From Lobulomyces angularis (lineage: Eukaryota > Chytridiomycota > Chytridiomycetes > Lobulomycetales > Lobulomycetaceae), in assembly GCA_027604685.1 (NCBI GenBank), contig JADHYX010000259.1:1-17675 (forward strand): a stretch of 17,675 bases of DNA, written 5' to 3'. The translations under genes were made by a program, and so were the position numbers. Of the stretch, positions 1 through 9,080 are shown one piece after another (position 1 is the first letter of the stretch; every line of letters begins with the position of its first letter). The notes below the pieces were generated by a model, which was not told where the DNA came from, ran no database searches, and worked only from the letters and a program-made list of their open reading frames with translations.

Positions 1-2
1 TA

Positions 3-62
3 ACACCTGTAAAATCTTTAGAACAAGAAATTAAAAAATCTCCGAGGGCTCAAACTGAGTGA
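3..62 (+). CDS. 3' end of an upstream gene (partial)
   Basis: An open frame enters the window at base 3 and stops at TGA 60-62. It reads as about 19 charged residues ending KKSPRAQTE. The base mix here is richer in C and G than the DNA that follows, as expected of coding sequence. A possible acceptor (CTTTAG) ends at base 21, so the true exon could begin at 22. There is too little to identify the protein, and the call rests only on composition and the stop. Confidence 0.35.
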   Translation, partial: TPVKSLEQEIKKSPRAQTE

Positions 63-836
63 AAACTTAAAACTACTTCAACTCTGAAGTCATTTATTGT
101 TACAGTATCATAATTATTATAAAACTTTTGCAACCAGCTTAATTCCATTAACCTAATTAGTTGTGATAGCCAGTGGGTATTGAAAATATTCCAGCTTATT
201 TTAGTATTGTAAAGAGATCACTCATTAATATATAACATTTCATTAAAAAAGAAACCTCAATTTCTTTGCAACATTAACTATAGCATTTTCTTATCATTAT
301 ATGCTATCGTTGATATGTTTTCACATTCTTGTCTTTTTCCAAACAAATAAAAGCAATTATAATAGATTTAAATTATATTTCAAAAATTGTTGCATTTTAT
401 TGTTTTAATCCATTTTGATATATTATTTCTATTTAAAATATAGCATTCTCCCTATCTGATATAAGATGCAGTTATCTTATTAACATTAATGACAATAAAT
501 CTATCCTAACTACTGAAATTTAGTGCACTTTGACATGTTCCCACCATTAAAAATTGGATGACAAAAAAAAAAAAAATGCTACCTTTCAAGTTTAATTCAT
601 TCAATTGCGTTCAATTGCTATTCAAGAAATTCTACCACGTATAAGTAAGTTAATATTAAAAAAGTTAATAAAACTGTATTAAAATTTATCCCTGTGTAAT
701 TCACACATAATTTCACTCTTAATTTCACTATTTTTTTGTGTGCAACGGAAATTTTGAAAGGTGTTAAAACTTCCTTTAAAATAAAAAATTAATTTTTAAA
801 TTATATATTTGTTAATACATTATTTATATATATTAG
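63..836. other. Intergenic region upstream of the annexin gene
   Basis: There are 774 bases with no supported gene. The stretch has fewer long homopolymers than most other non-coding DNA here. An AATAAA lies at 346-351 and could serve the upstream gene if its 3' UTR is long. A short direct repeat, TTCAATTGC, occurs twice near 600-620. A 22-codon reading frame after the A-run near 575 is not convincing. The last ~100 bases should hold the annexin promoter, but I see no clear motif. Confidence 0.5.
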
Positions 837-3074
837 ATGTCTTATCCAGGCAGCTATGGAACAAAAAATAATCAAAAGTTTCCATTGCAACATTGTCAGC
901 AACAAATACCCCCTGGTTGGTAAGATTTTTTTCTTCATTCTGTACAGTTCAATAATTTTAATATTTTTATGAAATATAGAATTTTTTTTGTTATTTAAAG
1001 AATTTCTTTAAATTTTTGTTTTTTTTTTTTTATATTTTTTGTTAATTTTGGTTTTTTTTCCAAGGATTACTCAGTTTGATCAGAAAAGTAAAAGAAATTT
1101 TTATGTTGATACCAGAACTGGTAAAATTTTTTTAACCAATTTTACTTTATTTTTTTTACATTTCTGTAACGCAATGTTCTTAATTACCGTTATGAATTTT
1201 TGCTGAAAAAATATTCAAACTAATGCTTGTTTTAATAAAGGACAATCGCACTGGGTTTTACCAAACCTTGTTCATCACCCACAGCAATACCAACAACCAG
1301 CACCACAATATCAACCACCACAGCAATACCAACCACCTGTCATACAACAATATCAACCACCACATTATCAAAGCCAAATACCACAGCACTATCAGCAGCC
1401 AATGATTCCACAGAATCATCGTCCTGCTAATTTTCAATACCAACAATCCGCATTATCGCACAACCAAATTCAGCAGTCGTTACCAAATTTTCATCAGAAT
1501 ACTGTAGAGCCTCATCAATTTAATGACGTTTCTTTACCAAAACATAATACATTTCCTTCTTATAAACCTCAATCACTACCAAACCTTCATACTTTTAATT
1601 CAAGACCTGGATATCAATCACCACCTTCATTGGATTATCAGTCACCTCATACAAGCCATTATTTACCTGCGACACAAGTTTATGAAAATGTTGCTACACA
1701 GAGTCATCCTCCAGCAAGACTTCAAAATCCACCACCTGCCCAGCAAGCAACAGCTTCGCCTCAATATCAGTACATAAAACCATCGTCGATGCATAGAATA
1801 TCATGGGGAAAACCTTTAAAACATGATGATGCGGTTGGTCAAGCAAAGTCTTTAATTGTAGCATTTAATGATTCGGAAAAGGTTAAGAGAATTAATTTTA
1901 GAAATTTTATTAATTCCGTAATGCATTTTTAAAATTAGGCGCGGGATGAAGCGTTAATATCCTTTCTCTCCACGTACAGCCCTGTAAAAATAATATTCCT
2001 ACTTTTTTTCGTAACTAATTTATTTTTTTTTTTTAGATTCAAATTAAGCAAGTTGACGAAATATATAGTAAGTTAACATCAGGAAAAAAAATAAAAGAGA
2101 AAATATGTGATAAAGGAGATTTTGGAAAGTTATTAGAAGCCCTTCTAATGTACGAAGAAGGTGAGTTTGATGCATTCTGTATTAGAGATGCTTTGACGGG
2201 AGGTTTATTAAAGGATGAGGATACTTTAATTGAAATTTTAGTTGGTAGGACAAATGAAGACATAAATTCCATATTAATTGGTGACTAAAATTTTTTTATA
2301 TTATTTGTTAGCATTATATTTTATTTTATAGCCTATAACAACTTGTATAACATACAGTTAAATACAGAAATAAAAAAGTATTTTACAGGAAACTTTGGAG
2401 ACTTTATGGTTAAAGGAGTACTACAAGGTACTAACTTGAAATGATTTTTGTTTAATTTAATTTTTTACTTTTTTAAAAAAATATAGGGAGGATGAATGTT
2501 AATGCAGAAGCTGATATAGATTGTAATACACTGTATACACTAGGTGAAAACCGAAAGGGGTGCGATGAAGAAGCTTTTATAAATATATTTTGTTCGAGAA
2601 CTCTGGAACATTTAAAAGAAGGTTTAAATTAATAATTAGTTTTTTGAATTTATTTTTTTTTTTTTTTAAGTCTTTGAATTGTATGAAAAAAAATATAAAA
2701 AAGATATAAAGACGGTAATAAAAAAAGAATTTAAAGGAGACATTGAAAAGGGCTTTCTAGCTATTGGTTAGTTATTAAAAAATGCAATAAAATTGACTAT
2801 AATTTTTTTAAAAAAAAAAATCAATATTTTAGTGAAGAGTGCCATTGACAACCCAAAAAAGATTGCTGCAAGCTTGAGAAATGCAATGAAGGGATTTGGA
2901 ACCAACGACAAGCAGTTAATTAGATTAATAGTAACAAACCGTGAGCCGAAGCGCATGGGTGCAATTAAGCGTAGTTTCGAGGAGAGCTTTGGCAAAAGTT
3001 TGTTCAGCTATGTTAAAGACGATACTAGCGGGACCTATCGTGCTCTGCTATGCCGTCTGATTGAAGCAGTGTAA
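837..3074 (+). CDS. Annexin with N-terminal WW domain
   Basis: Eight exons: 837-919, 1065-1120, 1241-1917, 2037-2280, 2332-2427, 2487-2621, 2671-2766, 2833-3074 (542 aa). Residues 25-54 form a WW domain: PPGW start, W28, FY at 40-41, W51 and P54. Residues 55 to ~234 are rich in P, Q, Y and H, with repeated QYQPP units. Residues ~235-542 are an annexin core of four repeats. Repeat 4 is classical: GFGT at 483-486, an acidic partner at D525/D526, and the ending DDTSGTYRALL. Repeats 1-3 are diverged and lack a full GxGT; repeat 3 has KGCDEE there. Annexins bind acidic membranes in a Ca2+-dependent way; the WW domain should bind proline-rich ligands. I infer a cytosolic protein linking membranes to a PPxY-type partner. 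The exons join in frame, and the first ATG leads straight into the WW domain. Least certain are the 119-nt intron 1918-2036 and the AAG acceptors at 1064, 1240 and 2670. Confidence 0.9.
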
Positions 3075-3363
3075 TATATTGTGGGCTTAGAAATTAGAAT
3101 TGTAATTTTACTATACTTTAAAGCAAGCCCGTTCTTTATGATGAATTACAAGTTACAACATATTATTAAAACTATATTTTTATGACACTTATAAAATCCT
3201 GTTTTATCTACCAATTTTTTTATTTTGGCATGTTGAAAAAATTCTAATGGTTAACTGCTTCACCAATTGTACTTCGTATTTTGTTTTTCGTACAATGGTG
3301 TTTATTGAACAAAGCAGATAAAACCCTAAGTTCGATATTAAGTAATTCCTCTTTTTCACAAAA
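3075..3363. other. Intergenic region between annexin and coiled-coil genes
   Basis: The 289 bases between the two + strand genes must hold the annexin 3' UTR and the next promoter. It is more mixed in base content than most intergenic DNA here, particularly 3245-3330. A 64-codon minus-strand frame crosses into the following exon and is a shadow. No TATA box or other motif stands out. Confidence 0.4.
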
Positions 3364-5257
3364 ATGTTGTCCACACACAATCAACCAAACAACGATCCAG
3401 AATACACTGAATTTCTTGGCTATCTTCTTGACCTTCACAACTGCGACTATGGATTAGATGATCCAACTTCTGTTATAAAAGTTTCCTTTATGGATCATCT
3501 TTTAAGACAACCTAACCATGTACAAATTTTGAATCCTATTAACAGACAAAGGTATTAATATTTTTCATATTTTTACTTTTTATTATTAATGAATTTGATT
3601 TCTTTTTAAAAAAAAAAATTTATTTTACTTAATTCTTATTATTTTTTTGTTTTCTAGATTAGAAGTTGAAAGAGAGAGACAACTGTTATTAAAAAGGTTA
3701 AAAAATTTGGAATTTAAAGGTAACAGAAATCCTTTTCATTTTTGGCACAATTTATAAGGCATTGTTTAGAAAAGACTTATTTACCTCCCTTTTTTTTTTT
3801 AAAAAGATAACGTCTTAAAAAATCAAGAAGATTCAATAAAAAAATTGTTGGCCAGAAGAGAAATTGTAAAAAAAAGAAAATTTGAAAACCATTTAACACA
3901 TCAGAGACAGTTATTTAATGAATTAAACGAATTTATTCATTTTTTACATAATCATGAACCTGAAGGTTTTATTTTTAATTGTTTTTTTAAACATTCATCT
4001 TGATGTTAAATAACTATTTTATATTTTAATTTATTTTTTTTTATTTTATTAAGAGGAAGGTATGAGTAAAGAAGAACTTGATAATGTTTTAGAAGAAAAA
4101 AAAATTTTAAATGAGGCTAAAAAAAATCAGATTGGAGTTTTAAATTCAAATGTTTTGCATCAAGAATTTTTAAAATACTTGAAAAATCTAAACGGAGAAA
4201 TTTACGATGATGAAAATGAAGAGGCCCTTTTGGAGCGCATTGAAAGACCAAGGGATATTCCTCATGAAAAAATGTTGGATGAATTAAAATTTTTTCAAGA
4301 AAAAGCTAGAAGGTTGGAGGAAATTAGAGAAAAGCGTCAGAAAGGATTTAAAAAAAATGAGGAACTTGCAAAAAAACAAAACTTGAAGAAAGAAGAATTG
4401 GATGATATGTGCAGAGAATATGAAAAAAAACAACTACATTATGATATACTGGCCCGAAATGCAAAGGAAAAGTAAGAATAGAAAATTTTAATTTTTTTTT
4501 TAATTTTTCAATTGCAAAAAATTCTTATATATTTGATTAACTGTATTTTTAGGATTTCAGTTGAAAAGGATGATAATATTAAAGAAAAATATGTGAATAA
4601 TTTGAAAGAGGCTGAATTGCTAAGGGATGGTATGGAAAAAAAAATTGAAAAGATCATCCAAGCAGAAAAGGAAATAAATAAAAATATTGGCTTTGAAAAA
4701 AAAGAAAAGGCTGAGTTTGGATTAGGTGATAATGAGCATCCTGAAAATGTTGGAAACAACTCTAGGAAAGCACCAGTAGAAAAATTTGATAATCAAAATG
4801 AAGATGGTGAAGTAGTAAATAAAAATCATGATGATGCTGTGCAATTGCTTAAAGATAATGAAAAAGAAAGTGTTGATCAGGAAGAAATTTTGAAGAACAT
4901 AAATTTATTAAACAAAATAAATTATCAACTAAAGGAACTCTCATTTACAGAGAAGATTTTAAATGGAATAATAAATTCAAAAAATTTAGATAAAGTAGAA
5001 AGTACCTCAATTTTGAAATTGGAAGAAGATTTAAATAAAATCTTATTGCAGTAATTAATAGAAATACTTTTCAAAGAAATAAGTTAACTTTTATTTTTTT
5101 TTTTTTTAAAACTTTTTCTAGATTGGATTTAATAGAAAGTTTTGAAAATGAAATCATTAGATCAAAAAGACACGAATTAGTTGAAAAAATAAATTGCAAA
5201 CTTGATAAAATTGATAAAGTAAAAAATGCAGTTGATTTAAAAATACCAACTACATAA
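3364..5257 (+). CDS. Coiled-coil protein of unknown function
   Basis: Six exons: 3364-3551, 3658-3719, 3807-3965, 4054-4471, 4553-5050, 5122-5257 (486 aa, stop TAA 5255-5257). I do not recognise the family. The first ~63 residues are ordinary and probably folded (motifs FLGYLLDLHNCDYGLDD and FMDHLLRQPNHVQ). The rest is mostly Lys/Glu-rich helix typical of coiled coil, with stretches near residues 64-110, 145-300 and 395-480. An Asn/Glu/Asp-rich, probably disordered patch lies near 345-375. There is no signal peptide or membrane segment. The start is the first ATG of the open frame, and each exon junction keeps the frame. Intron acceptors at 3806 and 4053 are AAG. A structural or scaffold role is the most that composition allows; a centrosome, cilium or chromatin component would all fit and none is shown. 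Confidence 0.8.
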
Positions 5258-5444
5258 CAGCTGAAGCAAAAAAAAAAATTGAAAGAAAAAATTTTTGTAA
5301 ATTTTGTAAATAACCCTAATTCTTTTTTGTTAAGACTTTTTTTTTTTTTTTTAATTTTGTTATAAAGTAACAACTAAGACAATAGCAGCCAAAAAAAAAA
5401 AAATATATGTATATATTCCTTGAATTATTTTTATTATTTTTTTT

Positions 5445-8372
5445 TTAATTCAATTTTACAAAACTGAATAATTGAATACAACTTGTAACAAAGGAATTAT
5501 CCTCTAAATTATTAACTGGTACAAAAGTAAAACAATTAATATCGAAAGTTTTAAAAATCTCGAGACATGCTAAAAAAAGAAAAAAAAAAAAAAAAAAATT
5601 AAAACGATATTTATATTTTAATAAAAAACCTGATTTTAGATCATCTAAATCAATGGATTTTACAAAATAAATTCTAAGTAAAATTACATCAGATAAATTA
5701 AATTTCAAAAATTTAAATTTATTAATTTTTTTAAAGTTGTTTAGGACTGCTTGTAACAATTTTAAAGTTTGCTTAAAGGAAGTTTGTAAATCTAAGAAAG
5801 TTAGGGTTATTTTCTCTTTAAAAAAAATTGAAAAATTAGTAAAACTTCTTAAAAAAAAAAACAAAAAAAAAACCAATTAAATGTGACTTGCAAATTAAAG
5901 CAAAAATTGACCCGTTTTGTAATGAGGTTCCAGTGCTAACTACCATTTTATCAACTATGGTTTCTTTTGAAATAAAAAAAAAATTTGGAGAATTTTAGAA
6001 AACTAAAAAAAAAAAAATTAAATATATTTAATACCCTTGAAACTTATTGTTTTAGAAGAAATTCCATTTTGAAATTCTTCAACTTCACTATCTGTTTCAT
6101 AATCATTAACTTCTCTTGCTAAACTTAATAAGAGAGAGCGGTTTTTGGGAACAGAGCAAACCACATGCCACTCTACTTTGCAGTTTCTCGGTAATCCTGA
6201 CACAGTAATGAAGCAAATTGGTATCTCATCCTTAATTATTATTTTTATTTTAATTTTTATAAATAATGAGAAAAAAAAAATTTCATCATTACATCCAAGG
6301 TATAGTTTTTCCAAATTGAGTAAACAAAATCTTTATAAGCACTTGAAGTAATAAAACAAATACAGTAAACTAAATTTTCTTTCCCTTTCAAACTCATTTG
6401 TAGTGCCTCCAAACAATGTCCTAAACTTGTCAAACTGAAAACCACCTCAGAATTTAAAGATTCAAATTCCTTTTTTTTTGTAAATTCAGTAGTTGCTGTT
6501 TCATATTCAAGTTTCATGTTACACGGAACAAGGCCAATCTGACCAGAAAAGTACCCTTGATCCAATATCTAACAGTTTTTAATTTATTACCACATAGAAA
6601 TAAAATGCTTCCTTACCACAACTGCCTGACTGTAGGGTCTGTTTAAAAAAAATAATGAAAATTTTCTATATTCAAAATTTAATTACCCGATGTTTGCTGG
6701 GCTGTCAAAATTTGTAAAATAAAGAAAATTTGTAAAAAAAAAAAATAAAAAAAAAAGCAATATACGCCCAATATGATAATCCTTGAACATGCATTGTTTT
6801 CTTTTTTGTAAAATTATCACGGAAACAAAGAAGTTCAATTTGAACATTTCTATTGTTTTTTAAATCTGCTTGAATTGTTACTCGGGGCGGAGGGTTTAAA
6901 TTGAAATAAGATCCATACACTCTAAATATTATTACTTTCGAAAAATTGAATATACTTCTTACTTATTTAATATAGGAAATAATTTCATATCTTTAATGTA
7001 CACACTTACAAGAATGGCGTCTTCTAAAGTCAAACAGTTATCATCAAGCAAATCTAAAAAAATTAAATTGGCAAACAAAAAATATAAAATGAATTAATTA
7101 TACCTTTAATTAGTTTGAAGATCTCTTTCGTTTCCTTTTCCACATCGGAAGATGTGGACGCCACCAAGCCTGATATATAAAAATATGGATGTTTTTTTAT
7201 AAAAGAAGACGTGTCTATCACTTGGGAATTATTTTTGGTAGAAGTTTCATATTTCAATGTATCATTTTTATTAAAATTAGTTGAATCACTTCTTACAGAT
7301 GGCCACTATTAATATTCAGGAAAATAATTATGAAATGTAATTAACCTCATCATCAGAAATCTGAGGAACCGTCACTAAATTCCTCTCTTTCAAGGATTTT
7401 TTTGATTCTGCACTAATTCCGAAATTCAACTTTTCCTCCAGGTGAGCTTTTTTTATTTTTAAAAAAGCAACAATGGCATATTCATCATCTGAGTGAATTA
7501 TTTCTTCAACTTCATCTCTGAATTAAATTATTAGTAATTTGTTTTTCTGATTTATTAGTATCTCACAATATTACTTTTTTTTTAAATAAAGGGCAATCAA
7601 GAACCAAGGTTTCGTATTCACCACCTTCACCACAAATATGTACATCATACAGTTTATTTATATTAATTAGTGTTGAATGCATCTCATTAAGAGATTTTCC
7701 AAGATGTGACTTTTTCAATCCCATCGCTGCAACTTTGATCAGTACAGCATTTAACCCTTCATCCATCATCTCCTTTATCAATTCTGATTGATCTCTCCTC
7801 CATAAGTAACTTAGAGAAACTAGATTTAATCTTGAACATCTTAAAAAGTAAAATTTTTAAACATTTTATAAAAATTGAAAATTTCACCTACACATGTTCG
7901 ACTCTAACTCTCTGATAATTTGATAAAATGGCACCTACTGAGACACCTTCAACTTCAGGATGTTTTTGTTTAACCAAAGACAGTAATTCAAAAAGATCTT
8001 CCACTTCGTCTTTTGAGTTTGTTTTGTAATCAGTACTAATTTCTAATGAAGATCCCAAAATTTCTCTTCTATATAGTGGTAATTCCATTGCCTCTGAATA
8101 TATATCGATAACATCACACCCAACAGTTTGAAACTAAATTTTAAGTGCTTAGCAGTAAAAAAAAATTAAAATAAAATAACCATATAACTATCAAGCTCCT
8201 GTACACTTTGCTCTGGCTTTAAATTAGCCAATGCTATTATTTCATGATCATTAGCGAAACAATGCATTAAATTAAAAAAAGAATCTTTTCCACCACTTGA
8301 ATAAAAGCAATTATTAAAAAAAAAAATGAATGACTTTCTTAATTGGTACCTAATTAATCCAACTATTTTCAT
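5445..8372 (-). CDS. DPH6: Diphthine-ammonia ligase with C-terminal RidA domains
   Basis: Fifteen exons on the minus strand, in transcript order: 8372-8350, 8295-8181, 8133-7892, 7839-7567, 7517-7346, 7305-7104, 7053-6963, 6921-6766, 6701-6687, 6638-6617, 6568-6293, 6230-6035, 5963-5874, 5815-5606, 5569-5445 (735 aa). Dph6 performs the last step of diphthamide synthesis on elongation factor 2: ATP-dependent amidation of diphthine with ammonium. Residues 1-~250 are the PP-loop ATPase: SGGKDS at 8-13, split by intron 1, ELDSYM near 41-46, and GEGGEYET at 197-204. A first RidA/YjgF domain (YFYISGLVAS, 316-325) follows, then a second (APANIGPYSQAV from ~425, FSGQIGLVP, and LPRNCKVEWHVV near 542). 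Exons 13-15 add ~140 residues that look like a third, diverged RidA unit. Yeast Dph6 (685 aa) has the same ATPase plus two-RidA plan. Exons 9 and 10 are microexons of 15 and 22 nt. The last intron (5570-5605, 36 nt) is in frame, so its removal is the least certain splice. Confidence 0.93.
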
Positions 8373-8712
8373 TTTTGCAAATTAAATTTATTTTAATTTT
8401 AAGAATACTTGAATTTTCTTTTTTAATATATTTTAATTTTTTTTATTTTCTGTAATTACATAGAGAAGGAAAAAATCATTGTAAAAATTTTTAAAGAAAA
8501 ATAATGTTTAAGATAGTAAATAATTAAAAATCGTATTATTTCAGTTACTTAAAAAATTAATTACTAGGAAGTTGAATTTTTTCTTCAATGGATTTGTAAC
8601 ATTTTCTACCATTTTTCATGACTTTTACTCTTTATACATAAAATGTTAATAAAATTAAACCTAGGTTAATAACAAGGATTGTTAAATATCGTAAATATTT
8701 TGTTTATTGAAT
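8373..8712. other. DPH6 upstream region
   Basis: These 340 bases lie between the DPH6 start and the end of the small minus-strand frame. They should contain the DPH6 promoter and, if that frame is a gene, its 3' UTR. The half next to DPH6 is rich in A and T runs. No conserved promoter motif, RNA gene or repeat is evident. Confidence 0.4.
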
Positions 8713-8940
8713 TTATTTAGAAACTACGGAAAAGATTAACAGTAGTTTGTATTGGGATCTCATAAAATGCACATTTTTTAAAATTTGTAGCCATGTTTCA
8801 GCAACGTGAAGCATGTTGTCTGCTACTGGAGTACTGGAGTAGATACTATAAATGAAACCTTCGATGATGAAGTTGCACATATTAGTTTTTGATGAGGACT
8901 TTGTTACTGTGTACCTAAGGATTCGCCTCATTCGAACCAT
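8713..8940 (-). CDS. Possible small orphan gene (75 aa)
   Basis: A single open frame runs from ATG 8940-8938 to TAA, with no intron needed. Its base mix is much less A/T-homopolymeric than its surroundings, which is the main reason to call it. The protein is basic at the N-terminus (MVRMRRILRYTVTKSSSK), with two Cys-free hydrophobic stretches (FIIEGFIYSIYSS and KLLLIFSVV). The N-terminus could suggest a mitochondrial presequence, but this is only composition. It is divergently oriented to the Trp-rich gene, with 140 bases between the starts. I recognise no family. It may instead be one exon of a longer gene, or a chance frame. Confidence 0.4.
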   Translation of the reverse strand: MVRMRRILRYTVTKSSSKTNMCNFIIEGFIYSIYSSTPVADNMLHVAETWLQILKNVHFMRSQYKLLLIFSVVSK

Positions 8941-9080
8941 TATGTTTTTGTTGTTACACCGCGACTCAAAAAATTTTATTCAAGTAATCATTTCTTCTTT
9001 TTTTTAAAAAATATTATAAATTAAGTTATAGATTTTAAATTAAATCTAATTATTCTTTGTATTTTTTTTTTTTAAAATCG
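8941..9080. promoter_or_regulatory. Likely divergent promoter region
   Basis: These 140 bases separate the start of the small minus-strand frame from the start of the Trp-rich RRM gene. If both are genes, this is a shared bidirectional promoter. A less AT-rich patch lies at 8953-8968 (TTACACCGCGACTC), in otherwise A/T-rich DNA. No TATA box is clearly placed. Confidence 0.3.

Noticed and set aside
575..645. 22-codon frame beginning MLPFKFNS upstream of the annexin
   Set aside because: It is too short, lies after an A-run, and has no supporting splice structure or recognisable sequence.
1258..1446. Minus-strand 62-codon frame, very rich in Trp and Leu
   Set aside because: It is the antisense of the CAA/CCA-rich repeats in annexin exon 3, which read as Trp and Leu codons in reverse. 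The + strand exon is required by the WW domain.
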